NCBI RefSeq assembly: GCF_900537065.1
Contig: NZ_UNRC01000008.1
Span: 22,406-86,405 of the forward strand
Direction: 5' to 3'
Length of the DNA stretch: 64,000 nt
Origin: Sphingorhabdus sp. Alg239-R122
GTDB lineage: Bacteria > Pseudomonadota > Alphaproteobacteria > Sphingomonadales > Sphingomonadaceae
The notes below the pieces were generated by a model. That model had not been told where the DNA came from, ran no database searches, and worked only from the letters and a program-made list of their open reading frames with translations. How positions within the stretch are numbered: position 1 is the first letter of the stretch; each line of letters starts with the position of its first letter. The position numbers and the translations under genes were made by a program. Below, one piece after another: positions 8,259 through 17,416 of the stretch.

Positions 8259-9845
8259 CTACATGACGGGAATATCAATCTCCATGGTACCGGCTTCTTC
8301 ATCGCGGACCAGTTCAGATCGTAGTTGACGCGACAGGCCCATGATAACGCGGTCGATTCCGTCTGCCATCAGGGCGTCAAATTCGGGATTTTGCTTGAGA
8401 GCCCGCGATGTAATAGTCAAAGTCGCCTTGCCGTTATCATCCGCAGCGCCAAGGCCGATATGGATTTCCTGACAACTGCGCGAAATTTGCAGCAATTCCA
8501 GTATTTCGGTGAGAAGGAACGCTACAGGCATGGCGGTGTCCTGCGATACACTGGCATTTTCAACCGACACCTGAGCATTACGGGTAAAATCACAGCTATC
8601 ATCGGCAGTCCGAAAGCTGTTCAGTATCTCGTTGATAAGCGAGCGCAGGTCTATGCCTCTATTCTGTTCCCCATCCGCATGATGGTTGCGGTGCACGACT
8701 GACAGGGCTTCTACGCGGCGCTGGATCGAAGCATAGGCGTGCGCGGCGGTGGGTGTTTCGGCCGTGCGGGCATGCAGGCTTATCAGGCTGGCAACGATCT
8801 GCAGGTTATTCTTGACGCGGTGATGAACCTCCCGGGTAAGGGCGACCTGCTGTTTCAGACTGCGATCAATTTCCTGTTTGTCGTCGGCAACGCTTCGGGT
8901 CAGGTTTAGGAAAACATTGTCGAGGTCCTGTATTTCGGCGGCATCGAGCGGCTGTCGCTGCAGCGGTTTCAGTTCATCGCCGATTGAATAACGTGTCATT
9001 TTTCGCCGGAGCTGCGACATGGGGCGCATGACCATACGGTTCACCACCCACCAACCGATCAAGGCGGCGGCAATCATCATAACAAAGGGAATGGCGAGAT
9101 TCAGGAACTCCGGCGGAGTGGCTTTTGGCCGCGCAATATTCAAGCCTAGGTTCAACCCTGCAACACCATTTTCGGCAGAGATTGCTCCATCAAGATTGCG
9201 TTTCAGTTTCTCAGGCAAGGTGGTGAGATGCAGCTGTTCTTTTTCATCTGACAGAATGAGTTCCGACATGGGAAGCTGGTCTACTGGGTCAGCGATTTTC
9301 AGGAGATTTTCCGGAGGATAATAGGCAATAATACGGGTAAATGTATTACGCCCCGGCTGCTGCACCAACAGGCCATTATTGTCGGGAAGCAGCATGGTAT
9401 CCACCGAAAACGCAGTTGTCATGATCTGCCGAAAGCCAGGCGTGATTGATCCAAGCTCACATATCGGTCCGCTATCATTGCCTATACCTGCATAGATAAG
9501 AGCGCCGGTCGGGCCGCTTAGTCCCGTAAAACGGCGCTGGGCAAGAGGACATATCAGCGTAGCGTCTTCACCAAGGGCAATACGGTCTGCATAAGACATG
9601 ATGACCGACATGTCATTGGATATGGAACTGTTCAGCCGATCTGCACTTTCCTCAATCGTATCCGCAATCAGGCGTGTGCGATCATCAGCTGCATTTTCAG
9701 ATACCTGTTGCGCTGCGTAGGTGGCCAGCAATGCAAGTGGTAACAGCGCCACGATCAAGATCGCTAGCAGACGATAGCTGGTGGAATGTGCAAGGCGCCG
9801 TAAAAGACCATATTCTAGCTGGGTATTATCATGCGGATCAGCCAT
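8259..9845 (-). CDS. PhyP-like HWE/HisKA_2 sensor with degenerate ATPase domain
   Basis: The 528-residue membrane protein has a transmembrane segment at about 25-43, a periplasmic sensor of about 200 residues, a second segment at about 248-268, a HAMP-like linker and a HisKA_2 box EVHHRVKNNLQIV with the phospho-acceptor His near 341-342. The expected ATP-binding motifs are missing: the N-box position reads LLTEILELLQISRS without its Asn, and no DxGxG box follows. In Sphingomonas the PhyP protein has this build and counteracts PhyR phosphorylation. Placement directly downstream of nepR (37-base gap) supports that role. It may act mainly as a PhyR phosphatase or phosphate sink. Confidence 0.82.
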   Translation of the reverse strand: MADPHDNTQLEYGLLRRLAHSTSYRLLAILIVALLPLALLATYAAQQVSENAADDRTRLIADTIEESADRLNSSISNDMSVIMSYADRIALGEDATLICPLAQRRFTGLSGPTGALIYAGIGNDSGPICELGSITPGFRQIMTTAFSVDTMLLPDNNGLLVQQPGRNTFTRIIAYYPPENLLKIADPVDQLPMSELILSDEKEQLHLTTLPEKLKRNLDGAISAENGVAGLNLGLNIARPKATPPEFLNLAIPFVMMIAAALIGWWVVNRMVMRPMSQLRRKMTRYSIGDELKPLQRQPLDAAEIQDLDNVFLNLTRSVADDKQEIDRSLKQQVALTREVHHRVKNNLQIVASLISLHARTAETPTAAHAYASIQRRVEALSVVHRNHHADGEQNRGIDLRSLINEILNSFRTADDSCDFTRNAQVSVENASVSQDTAMPVAFLLTEILELLQISRSCQEIHIGLGAADDNGKATLTITSRALKQNPEFDALMADGIDRVIMGLSRQLRSELVRDEEAGTMEIDIPVM

Positions 9846-9882
9846 GCGGATTTGCAGATCCTTTCCAACTTGGACGTTCTGT

Positions 9883-10086
9883 TCAGTTCAACTTGTCGAG
9901 AAGGTCCTGAAAATCATCAGGAACCGCTTCGTCGAGTGTATTTTGGTAAAATGTTTTGAGTGCGTCACCAATGACTTCAGATTTGTCACAGTCACCAGAC
10001 GGCTTCGCGCAGGTGCTTTCGTCGCCGCTAACCTGGCGCGGTGCTTTCTTCGACTGGCCATTTTTATTGTCGAATTTATGGCTCAA
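9883..10086 (-). CDS. nepR: anti-sigma factor NepR
   Basis: The small 67-residue acidic protein has a polar N-terminus and the NepR core IGDALKTFYQNTLDEAVPDD followed by FQDLLDKLN. NepR holds the ECF sigma factor EcfG inactive until phosphorylated PhyR pulls NepR away. It is the first gene of a two-gene minus-strand operon with the PhyP-like sensor and lies back to back with phyR. A perfect EcfG-type promoter sits about 105 bases upstream, which suggests autoregulation. In many relatives ecfG follows nepR directly; here it does not. Confidence 0.9.
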   Translation of the reverse strand: MSHKFDNKNGQSKKAPRQVSGDESTCAKPSGDCDKSEVIGDALKTFYQNTLDEAVPDDFQDLLDKLN

Positions 10087-10137
10087 AACAAATCTCTCAA
10101 AACTTCGTACCGATCCCTGCTGCTATAATCCTTTGTG

Positions 10138-10162
10138 GGAACTAGGCAGACTAGATAGCATT
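10138..10162 (+). promoter_or_regulatory. possible EcfG-type promoter of phyR (one mismatch)
   Basis: GGAAC at 10138-10142, a 16-base spacer and CATT at 10159-10162 match the EcfG consensus GGAAC-N16/17-CGTT except at one base. It points towards phyR, whose start is 150 bases downstream. It is weaker than the opposing site at 10192-10216. Confidence 0.35.
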
Positions 10163-10191
10163 GAAGTTGTTAAAAACAACATATGTTAACA

Positions 10192-10216
10192 AACGGTCCA
10201 TATTTGGGAATGTTCC
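10192..10216 (-). promoter_or_regulatory. EcfG-type (general stress) promoter of nepR
   Basis: Read on the minus strand, GGAAC (10216-10212), exactly 16 bases, then CGTT (10195-10192) match the alphaproteobacterial EcfG promoter consensus perfectly. The -10 element is 105 bases upstream of the nepR start. This implies that the anti-sigma factor and the PhyP-like sensor are themselves part of the stress regulon. Confidence 0.8.
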
Positions 10217-10312
10217 CTGCTATCTTTATTTTATGGTGTATCACTCAGGTCATTGACATTTAGCCGGGTGATGCCAATCCTTTATAAAATCAATATGGCA
10301 GAGGAAAACGCT

Positions 10313-11092
10313 ATGTCGCTTGGACAATCACTTGCACCACATCTACCCTATCTGCGGCGCTACAGCCGCGCTTTGGCAGGAGATCAAGGGACTGGAGACG
10401 CTTATGTACGCTCCGCATTGGAAGCTATTATTGCTGCGCCTGAGGAGTTTCCCGAGGATGTTGATGCAAAGCTCGGCCTGTACCGGACTTTCCAGGCGAT
10501 CTGGCAATCCACACATGATGTACAGGAAAATGGCAGCGAGGCTGATGGCGACGAGATTGCCGATCAGCGCCTGAGCAAAATCCCGTCACTGTCCCGTCAG
10601 GCATTGTTGCTGACATCAATGGAAGGGTTTTCAAATACGGACACTGCATATCTCATGGATATGAGCGAGAATGATGTGGCGATGCATATCGACAATGCCA
10701 TTGCGGAAATTGACAACCAGATTCGCGCGCGCGTCCTGATTATCGAGGATGAGCCGATCATCGCCATGGATATCGAGACTATTGTGCGCGATCTGGGACA
10801 TGATGTAACGGGCATTGCCGTTACCCGCGATGAAGCCGTGGAGCAGGCAAAGGCTGATAAGCCTGGACTGATCCTGGCCGATATTCAGCTTGCTGATGAC
10901 AGTAGCGGTATTGATGCGGTTTCTGATATCCTTGCGGGTTATGACGTGCCGGTTATCTTTATCACGGCTTTTCCGGAAAGGCTGCTTACCGGGGAGCGCC
11001 CTGAACCTGCATTTCTGATTACCAAACCGTTCCATCGTAACACGGTGCGTGCGGCGATCTCACAGGCACTGTTCTTCCACGAAGCAGAATAA
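10313..11092 (+). CDS. phyR: general stress response regulator PhyR
   Basis: The ATG at 10313 follows AGAGGA and opens a 259-residue protein. Residues 1 to about 130 form a sigma-factor-like domain (MSLGQSLAPHLPYLRRYSRA, SRQALLLTSMEGFSNTDTAY). Residues 139-259 form a receiver with the acidic pair E145/D146 (IIEDEP), phospho-acceptor D190 (LILADIQLAD), T218 and K238 (ITKPF). Phosphorylated PhyR mimics a sigma factor and sequesters NepR, freeing EcfG. It is transcribed away from nepR. The frame is open 20 codons further upstream, but those lack a ribosome site. Confidence 0.95.
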   Translation: MSLGQSLAPHLPYLRRYSRALAGDQGTGDAYVRSALEAIIAAPEEFPEDVDAKLGLYRTFQAIWQSTHDVQENGSEADGDEIADQRLSKIPSLSRQALLLTSMEGFSNTDTAYLMDMSENDVAMHIDNAIAEIDNQIRARVLIIEDEPIIAMDIETIVRDLGHDVTGIAVTRDEAVEQAKADKPGLILADIQLADDSSGIDAVSDILAGYDVPVIFITAFPERLLTGERPEPAFLITKPFHRNTVRAAISQALFFHEAE

Positions 11093-11145
11093 CATACTGT
11101 GCCTGAGTTGGCGTTCAGTGCACTGGTAGCGGGTAAGTAGAATCA

Positions 11146-11176
11146 AAAAAGGCGGCTCCGATCGGGCCGCCTTTTT
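11146..11176. terminator. bidirectional terminator between phyR and rpsD
   Basis: The arms 11146-11156 and 11166-11176 (AAAAAGGCGGC and complement) form a perfect 11-bp stem with a 9-base loop. A and T runs on the two sides allow it to serve convergent phyR and rpsD. Confidence 0.9.
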
Positions 11177-11200
11177 CGTATCTGCATGTTTTGAAACCTG

Positions 11201-11815
11201 TTAGCGTGAATAGAATTCGACGACCAGATTGGGTTCCATTTTCACCGGATAAGGAACTTCGTCCAGCGTAGGTACGCGGGTGAAAGTCACTTTGTCGGTA
11301 CCATCGGGAGCAACATATTCAGGGATGTCGCGCTCTGCGAGGCTTTGCGCTTCGATAACCAAAGCCATTTCCTGTGCTTTTTCGCCTAGTGACACGACGT
11401 CACCTGGTTTGATGCGGCGTGATGCAATGTTACATTTCACACCGTTCACACGGATGTGGCCGTGGCTGACAATCTGACGTGCAGCAAAAATTGTCGGTGC
11501 AAATTTAGCACGGTACACAACCATGTCCAGACGCTGTTCCAGAATGCCGATCAGGTTCATACCTGTATCGCCTTTCATTTTCGCAGCTTCTGCATAAGCA
11601 CGACGGAACTGTTTTTCCGTCACATCGCCATAATAGCCTTTAAGCTTCTGTTTGGCACGCAGCTGGATACCAAAGTCGCTAAGCTTGCTCTTGCGGCGCT
11701 GGCCATGCTGACCGGGACCATATTCGCGGCGGTTCACAGGTGACTTTGGACGGCCCCAGATGTTTTCGCCCATACGGCGGTCGAGTTTATATTTGGATGA
11801 CTTACGTTTTGACAC
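11201..11815 (-). CDS. rpsD: 30S ribosomal protein S4
   Basis: The 204-residue protein begins at a GTG at 11815 ([20 protein letters not shown]), preceded by AAGGA; a longer frame to 11863 is open but starts outside the conserved part. It contains the S4 RNA-binding domain ([17 protein letters not shown], then [11 protein letters not shown]). S4 nucleates assembly of the 30S 5' domain. It stands alone here, as in other alphaproteobacteria, rather than in the alpha operon. Confidence 0.97.
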   Translation of the reverse strand: MSKRKSSKYKLDRRMGENIWGRPKSPVNRREYGPGQHGQRRKSKLSDFGIQLRAKQKLKGYYGDVTEKQFRRAYAEAAKMKGDTGMNLIGILEQRLDMVVYRAKFAPTIFAARQIVSHGHIRVNGVKCNIASRRIKPGDVVSLGEKAQEMALVIEAQSLAERDIPEYVAPDGTDKVTFTRVPTLDEVPYPVKMEPNLVVEFYSR

Positions 11816-12043
11816 GTTACATGTCCTTTCAATTTGCTGTTCTTTATAATCCCGGATTCGCACCGCTGAACCTTAGTTATCCAGCGCGGCTACCACTTCA
11901 CCGGGATGTGGAGCCAATTTACGAAGTGCGGCCTATGACGTTTACTAAGGCCAGAGTCAACCATATTTGTGAGAATATTGCCATTTTCCAGGATATTTCG
12001 GAAATGCTCGACTTGCATGGTTTTGCTGATTAATAGGCGCAAT

Positions 12044-12355
12044 ATGAGCAAGACACCGAAATCACCCGAAACCTGTCAAACAATGTCTGAAGTCCGCACA
12101 GGTGTAGATAGCGTTGACCGCGACCTTATCACCCTTCTCGGCACACGTTTCGGTTATATGGAGGCCGCAGCGCGTATCAAGCAGGACCGTGATACGGTTC
12201 GCGATGAAAAGCGTAAGGCCGCAGTTATTGAAAATGCAAAAAAAACTGCATGGGCCGCGGGTGTACCGATTGGTTTTATCGATGAGTTCTGGGACAAACT
12301 TGTCGAGACATCCATAGCCTATGAGCTTGAGAAATGGGATGCACTGCGCAAATAG
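12044..12355 (+). CDS. AroQ-class chorismate mutase
   Basis: The 103-residue protein shows the all-helical AroQ fold pattern: VRTGVDSVDRDLITLLGTRF, then AAARIKQDRDTVRDEKRKA with the active-site Arg and Lys, and a C-terminal helix FIDEFWDKLVETSIAYELEK. It would convert chorismate to prephenate in the cytoplasm. The size fits monofunctional (PchB/AroQ-like) enzymes. Chosen start: the ATG at 12044; an earlier frame from 11969 is out of family. The stop lies 5 bases from the convergent trmJ stop. Confidence 0.85.
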   Translation: MSKTPKSPETCQTMSEVRTGVDSVDRDLITLLGTRFGYMEAAARIKQDRDTVRDEKRKAAVIENAKKTAWAAGVPIGFIDEFWDKLVETSIAYELEKWDALRK

Positions 12356-12360
12356 GCAGC

Positions 12361-13092
12361 CTATTTCCTGAAATCTTCGCGTTTTTCGAAGGCCGCTAAT
12401 ACGCCGCGCAATGTTTTGACTTGGCCGCTATTCCAGCCCGGTTGTGTAAGCAATGTCCGCAGGTTGCGTTTAGTGGCTGGAACCCGGTCTTCAGGGAAAA
12501 AATATCCTCGTGCTTCCAGCAACGCGTATAAATGCGCAATCATTGCATCAAGCTCTGCTTGCGGTGCGGGCAATCCGGCATCAGATTCGGTTGGACTGGC
12601 AAGTCCGTCAGCCTGTTTCGACCATTCATAGGCGCATAAAATTACGGCCTGCGCCAAGTTGAGCGATCCGAATTCGGGATTGATAGGCACGGTGATAATT
12701 TTGCGTGCCAAGGCCACATCATCGGTTTCCAGTCCCGAACGTTCCGGCCCGAACAATATGGCGGTCCGGCCTTGCACTGCAACTGTTTCCTGTGCGGCGA
12801 TAGCAGGGGTCACTACAGGTTTGGTTACACCGCGTTTGCGCACGGTTGTGGCATAGACATGGGCGCAATCTGCAACGGCATCTGCGGTGGTTTCAAAAAC
12901 CTTCGCTTTTTCCAGAACGATATCTGCACCGGATGCGGAGGGGCCGGCATCCGGGTTGGGCCAGCCATCACGCGGGCTGACCAACCGCATTTCTGTGAGG
13001 CCAAAATTGAGCATTGCGCGTGCTGCTTTACCAATATTTTCGCCCAGCTGCGGACGCACCAGCACGATGATTGGCGCACGTGTATCTGTCAC
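12361..13092 (-). CDS. trmJ: TrmJ-like SpoU family RNA 2'-O-methyltransferase
   Basis: The 243-residue protein shows the SPOUT knot motifs: [20 protein letters not shown] at the start, then [14 protein letters not shown] and [16 protein letters not shown], which form the AdoMet-binding trefoil knot. TrmJ enzymes methylate the ribose of position 32 in tRNA; other TrmH members act on rRNA, so the exact target is an inference. Its ATG overlaps the stop of nrdR by four bases, placing it last in the rpiB-glyA-nrdR-trmJ operon. Confidence 0.85.
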   Translation of the reverse strand: MTDTRAPIIVLVRPQLGENIGKAARAMLNFGLTEMRLVSPRDGWPNPDAGPSASGADIVLEKAKVFETTADAVADCAHVYATTVRKRGVTKPVVTPAIAAQETVAVQGRTAILFGPERSGLETDDVALARKIITVPINPEFGSLNLAQAVILCAYEWSKQADGLASPTESDAGLPAPQAELDAMIAHLYALLEARGYFFPEDRVPATKRNLRTLLTQPGWNSGQVKTLRGVLAAFEKREDFRK

Positions 13093-13550
13093 TTGCCGCC
13101 CATGTCTTTCACGTTGCTGGCAAATTCCTCAAAATCACGCGCTTCGTTGAAGTCGCGGTAAACAGATGCAAAACGGATATAAGCAACACTGTCGAGTTGG
13201 CGCAGCCCTTCCATCACCATTTCACCCAGTTTTTGCGCCTGTATCTCGCTTTCGCCGCTGGTTTCTATCTGGCGCTGGATACCAGAGACAAGACGGTCGA
13301 TACGTTCCTGTTCAATATCGCGTTTCTGACAGGCGATCTGCACTGATTTTTCAAGCTTTGCACGGTCGAACGGTTCGCGGCGATTTTCGCTTTTGACAAC
13401 GGTCAGGTCACGCAGCTGAATACGCTCAAAGGTGGTAAAGCGTGCGCCACAACCCTCGCACTGGCGACGACGGCGTATGGCGGTGCTGTCTTCGGTTGGA
13501 CGGCTGTCTTTTACCTGACTGTTATCATCGGCGCAAAAAGGACAACGCAT
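13089..13550 (-). CDS. nrdR: transcriptional repressor NrdR
   Basis: The 153-residue protein has the N-terminal zinc ribbon [17 protein letters not shown] followed by [19 protein letters not shown], then the ATP-cone ([19 protein letters not shown]). NrdR binds NrdR boxes and represses ribonucleotide reductase genes depending on bound nucleotide. It sits 3 bases after glyA and overlaps trmJ, a common arrangement in alphaproteobacteria. Confidence 0.97.
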   Translation of the reverse strand: MRCPFCADDNSQVKDSRPTEDSTAIRRRRQCEGCGARFTTFERIQLRDLTVVKSENRREPFDRAKLEKSVQIACQKRDIEQERIDRLVSGIQRQIETSGESEIQAQKLGEMVMEGLRQLDSVAYIRFASVYRDFNEARDFEEFASNVKDMGGK

Positions 13551-13553
13551 CTA

Positions 13554-14870
13554 TCAGGCACCTTCTGAATATATTGGAAAACGGTCACACAAAACTTCTA
13601 CACGCTTTCTAACATCCGCTTCAACTGCCGGATCGCCATTTTCGCCTTTATCGCGCAAACCTTCCAGTACATCGGCAATCATGTCACCGATCTGTTGGAA
13701 TTCTGCGGGACCGAAACCACGCGTAGTGCCGGCGGGTGAACCGATCCGGATGCCGCTGGTTTTCATGGGCGGTAGCGGATCGAACGGGATCCCGTTCTTG
13801 TTGCAGGTGATACCCGCGCGTTCGAGCGCTTCATCCGCATCCTTGCCGGTCACACCCAGCGGGCGGAGGTCGACCAGTGCGAGGTGCGTATCAGTACCTC
13901 CTGCCACCAGGTCCGCGCCGCGTTCTTTCAGGCGGGCAGCGAGCACTTTGGCATTCTCAACGACAGCGGCGCTATAGGCCTTGAACTCGGGCTGTAGGGC
14001 CTCACCAAAGGCCACAGCCTTGGCAGCGATAACATGCATAAGCGGACCGCCCTGCAAACCCGGAAAAACAGCAGAGTTGAATTTCTTGCCGAGTGCATCG
14101 TCCTGCGTCAGGATCATGCCGCCGCGCGGCCCGCGCAATGTCTTGTGCGTAGTGGTGGTTACAACGTGCGCATGCGGGAAGGGTGAGGGATGATGGCCAC
14201 TCGCCACCAGTCCGGCGAAATGCGCCATATCAACCTGAAAATACGCGCCGACCTTATCGGCAATTTCACGGAAACGCTTGAAATCAATAACACGCGGATA
14301 GGCTGAGCCGCCTGCGATAATCAGCGCTGGTTTATGTTCGAGCGCTAGTCGTTCGACTTCTTCATAATCGATCAGGTGATCTTCTTCACGCACGCCATAT
14401 TGTACTGCGTTGAACCATTTGCCCGAAAGCGCGGGCTTTGCGCCGTGTGTAAGGTGACCGCCTGCGTCAAGCGACATGCCAAGGATCGTGTCACCCGGTT
14501 TAATGAGAGCAAGCAGCACTGCCCCGTTGGCCTGCGCGCCAGAATGCGGCTGCACATTGGCATAGGAGCAGTCAAATAATTGTTTTGCGCGCGCTATGGC
14601 CAGGCTTTCGACATCGTCCGAGGGCGCGCAACCCTGATAATAGCGGCGTCCAGGATAACCTTCAGCATATTTGTTCGTGAAGACGCTGCCTTGTGCTTCA
14701 AGCACGGCTTTAGAGACGATATTTTCCGATGCGATGAGTTCGATTTGTTTCTGCTCACGCTTCAGTTCTTTGCTGATGGCAGCTGCAATGGCAGGGTCAG
14801 TTTTGGCGACGCCTTCGTTAAAAAAGCCGGAAGAGCGGATATTGTCATGTGATGAGACTGTACTGGTCAT
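13554..14870 (-). CDS. glyA: serine hydroxymethyltransferase
   Basis: The start at 14870 ([20 protein letters not shown]) gives 438 residues; upstream frame to 14966 is non-conserved. The PLP-binding stretch [16 protein letters not shown] with its Lys is present, as are [19 protein letters not shown] and [13 protein letters not shown]. The enzyme interconverts serine and glycine with tetrahydrofolate, supplying one-carbon units. It lies 11 bases after rpiB and 3 before nrdR. No glycine riboswitch is visible upstream. Confidence 0.97.
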   Translation of the reverse strand: MTSTVSSHDNIRSSGFFNEGVAKTDPAIAAAISKELKREQKQIELIASENIVSKAVLEAQGSVFTNKYAEGYPGRRYYQGCAPSDDVESLAIARAKQLFDCSYANVQPHSGAQANGAVLLALIKPGDTILGMSLDAGGHLTHGAKPALSGKWFNAVQYGVREEDHLIDYEEVERLALEHKPALIIAGGSAYPRVIDFKRFREIADKVGAYFQVDMAHFAGLVASGHHPSPFPHAHVVTTTTHKTLRGPRGGMILTQDDALGKKFNSAVFPGLQGGPLMHVIAAKAVAFGEALQPEFKAYSAAVVENAKVLAARLKERGADLVAGGTDTHLALVDLRPLGVTGKDADEALERAGITCNKNGIPFDPLPPMKTSGIRIGSPAGTTRGFGPAEFQQIGDMIADVLEGLRDKGENGDPAVEADVRKRVEVLCDRFPIYSEGA

Positions 14871-14881
14871 GGCGGGGTTCC

Positions 14882-15319
14882 TTACAGGCAAGGCTTGGAG
14901 AGTTTGTCGACACGCCGCTGGTGGCGGTCGCCTGCGAATTGGGTAGTAAGAAAGGCGTTGATGCAATCTTTGGCCGTTTCGATGCCAACAAGCCGTGCAC
15001 CCATGGCGATGACATTGGCATCATTATGTTCGCGCGACAGGCGGGCGGAAAGATTGTCCGAGACAAGCGCTGCGCGGCAGGCGGGATTGCGGTTTACTGC
15101 AATGGAGATACCGATGCCAGAGCCGCATAAGGCGACACCTTTTGCGGCACTGCCATTCGCAATCGCCTCGGCCAGTTTATAGCCATAATCGGGATAGTCG
15201 ACACTTGTGGTATCACCGGGACCAAGGTCGGTGACCTCATGCCCCTGTTCGCGCAGCCATGCGGCAAGTTCCGCTTTCATCGTGGTGGCGGCATGGTCGG
15301 AGGCGATGGCGATGCGCAT
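14882..15319 (-). CDS. rpiB: ribose 5-phosphate isomerase B
   Basis: The 145-residue RpiB/LacAB fold protein has [51 protein letters not shown] with the catalytic Cys, and a C-terminal HQRRVDKL. It interconverts ribose 5-phosphate and ribulose 5-phosphate in the pentose phosphate pathway. It is the first gene of a four-gene minus-strand operon with glyA, nrdR and trmJ. Confidence 0.95.
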   Translation of the reverse strand: MRIAIASDHAATTMKAELAAWLREQGHEVTDLGPGDTTSVDYPDYGYKLAEAIANGSAAKGVALCGSGIGISIAVNRNPACRAALVSDNLSARLSREHNDANVIAMGARLVGIETAKDCINAFLTTQFAGDRHQRRVDKLSKPCL

Positions 15320-15621
15320 GATATGGCTCCTTTACGCTTTGCAATGGTCAGAATCGGGCAGCCTGGCAAGTTGCAATTGGGATATCTAGGGGAGGGCGGC
15401 GGGATGCGCTACCATAGATTGCGCTTTTTTGTGGAAAATGGAGGCAGACATTAATGGTTTGTTGGTAAATGGGGGCTAGCACGTGAAGAATGGAGAAAGC
15501 TGTCATCATATTGCGCGCAGACCGCCTCAACGCGATTGCGGCCATTCGCCTGTCACTGTGCATGCTGTGCGCGGGCGCTTTGATATTTGCACCGTCGCTC
15601 TAAGTACCGGTTGTTAGTGCT
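15320..15621. other. intergenic region upstream of rpiB
   Basis: About 300 bases between rpiB and the ParA-like gene with no convincing gene. A 37-codon plus-strand frame at 15490-15603 is hydrophobic and has a G-rich stretch upstream, but nothing else supports it. The rpiB promoter should lie in the left part. Confidence 0.4.
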
Positions 15622-16353
15622 TTAGCCTGCCAGCTTTTTTTCAATTCCATTCCATAGACTGCGATAGGCAAGACTGGCCGGGTCACTTTCTTCAAATTCC
15701 ATGACAGGTTTTTTGTAAAAGCTCATTTTTTGCAGTGCGCTGGACATAGGGATCACTGGCCATTTCGGGCTCCGTTCCAGAGCGCCGCGGTGTTGATCAC
15801 GCGAGGTATCGGCGATGGAATGCACAGGCAGCAAAGGAGGATGACGTCCCGTTTGCGCGCCCAGGTAGTCCTGCACCTCAGATAATATCTGCTCGGAGCG
15901 CGGTGAAGGAATAATCGGTACAATAATGACTTGTGCGCTACGCAATATTTGTGTGCCCATTTCCGTCAGAGCTGGCGGGCAATCGAGAATGATATGCGCA
16001 TAGGATTCTTCCAGCGCATCCACCAGTTTATGAAGCCGTTTTTTCCGGTTCATGTCGAACTTGATCTGGTCCAGATTATCGAGCGATGCGTCCGTTGCCA
16101 GCAGGTCAAGCCCCCTGACCGTTGATGTGCGCACAAGTTTGGCGGGATCAATGCGCTTGGCACTGAATGAAGCGCTGGCTTCTTCTTTTACAGTCAGGCC
16201 CGCACCAATTATTTCGTTGGCTGCTTCCTGTGGGTCCAGATCCCATAAAAGCGTTCTGCGTTCGGAAATCTGCGCGCTGCACCAGCCAAGGTTAACGGCC
16301 ATTGCCGTTTTGCCGGTACCGCTTTTCACATTATATACTGCAATTATTGCCAT
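15622..16353 (-). CDS. lone ParA/MinD-type ATPase
   Basis: The 243-residue protein begins MAIIAVYNVKSGTGKTAMAV. The P-loop is deviant: KSGTGKTA in place of KGGVGKTT, but keeps a Lys at the signature position. A Walker B-like AHIILDCPPALTEMG follows. ParA-like ATPases form dimers on DNA or membrane and position cargo. No parB, centromere-like repeat or replication gene is nearby, so this is not the chromosomal parABS. Many orphan ParAs position chemosensory or carbon-fixation bodies; nothing here identifies the cargo. It is isolated, 52 bases from the hydrolase gene on the same strand. Confidence 0.8.
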   Translation of the reverse strand: MAIIAVYNVKSGTGKTAMAVNLGWCSAQISERRTLLWDLDPQEAANEIIGAGLTVKEEASASFSAKRIDPAKLVRTSTVRGLDLLATDASLDNLDQIKFDMNRKKRLHKLVDALEESYAHIILDCPPALTEMGTQILRSAQVIIVPIIPSPRSEQILSEVQDYLGAQTGRHPPLLPVHSIADTSRDQHRGALERSPKWPVIPMSSALQKMSFYKKPVMEFEESDPASLAYRSLWNGIEKKLAG

Positions 16354-16405
16354 ATGCGTCTTTAAGCAGCGTTACATTTGATTTGCAACTGGGCTTTGAG
16401 AGAGC

Positions 16406-17392
16406 TCAATTCGCGCTCTGCATATTATTGCCTGCAGTCACAGCAAGACCATTATCCGAGAGCCATTTACCTACATCAACCGCTGTGCGCGCGCCATCTT
16501 CTTCCATAGGGATATGCCCCAGATCATCATAGATAATCGCAGTGCTGTCTTGAATATGCGTATCAAACCATTTTGCGGCCGGTACAGGGATAAGCGTGTC
16601 CTTTGCACCCCACATGACAAGGGCCGGCACCTTGATGTCAGCCATTTGCTCGGGCTTTGCCGCTATCCTCGCCACATCACTGCGATCACCTATGGCTTCG
16701 CGGTTACCCGGATATTTGATCAGGTTCCAGTAACGGTCGATCTGTGCATTGGTGATTCTGGACGGGTCACCCACAGATGTTTCCAGGCTGGCCTTAATGA
16801 TTGAGCGGGGGGTGAAGACTTTCATTAGCGGGCGCATGGCCCGGCTATTGGCTAGCCTGAACCCGATTGGCAGTTTTTTGGGTTGTGCATCCGGCGCGCC
16901 AGATGCATCGACCAGAATCAGTCCACGTACATTATCTGGATAGGCCAGCGTATGGTTCCACGCGACCCAGCCGCCCATGCTGTTGCCCGCAATAACGTAT
17001 GTATCAATATCCAGATATTGCATGACGGCCGCTGCTGTATCGCTATATCCTTTTGCAGTATAATCCTTGCTGACATGCGGTCCGGTCAGGCCATGGCCGG
17101 GCTGGTCATAACGAATGATACGATAATCGCGTGACAGGTTTTCAGTCCATTCCTGCCAAGTATGCAGGGAAGAGCTTGACCCGTGGAGCAATAATATGGC
17201 GGGCGCGTTTTTGGGCCCTTCATCGCGCAGGTGGATATTCTGCCCGCTGGGCAGTTTGACATATTGCGATGGCTGCTGCCCATATTCGGCGCGCAACTCC
17301 TCAGGGTCGCGGTCTGGCGCATAGCCCCAGATCGCAAGGCTGATAACAGCCACGGCAAGGGCTATGAGTAGCCATTTGATGAATGTGCGCAT
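16406..17392 (-). CDS. alpha/beta hydrolase, membrane-anchored
   Basis: The 328-residue protein has an N-terminal hydrophobic anchor (FIKWLLIALAVAVISLAIWG) and then an alpha/beta-hydrolase fold: ILLLHGSSSSLHTWQEW oxyanion region, YDQPGHGLTG, the nucleophile elbow GNSMGGW with Ser, an Asp in MWGAKDTLIPV and a His in LGHIPMEE. The catalytic triad is thus complete. The substrate cannot be read from sequence; relatives include haloalkane dehalogenase-like and ester hydrolases. Its minus-strand neighbours (ParA and ArsC-like) are not obviously related. Confidence 0.85.
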   Translation of the reverse strand: MRTFIKWLLIALAVAVISLAIWGYAPDRDPEELRAEYGQQPSQYVKLPSGQNIHLRDEGPKNAPAILLLHGSSSSLHTWQEWTENLSRDYRIIRYDQPGHGLTGPHVSKDYTAKGYSDTAAAVMQYLDIDTYVIAGNSMGGWVAWNHTLAYPDNVRGLILVDASGAPDAQPKKLPIGFRLANSRAMRPLMKVFTPRSIIKASLETSVGDPSRITNAQIDRYWNLIKYPGNREAIGDRSDVARIAAKPEQMADIKVPALVMWGAKDTLIPVPAAKWFDTHIQDSTAIIYDDLGHIPMEEDGARTAVDVGKWLSDNGLAVTAGNNMQSAN

Positions 17393-17416
17393 GGGGTTAA
17401 GCCTTTATCATCAACA

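Noticed and set aside
12061..13550. Chorismate mutase as part of an aromatic amino acid operon
   Set aside because: It is transcribed towards trmJ and stands alone; no other aromatic gene is adjacent.
15490..15603. A 37-codon hydrophobic frame upstream of rpiB
   Set aside because: No conservation can be judged and the ribosome site is weak; left in the gap entry only.
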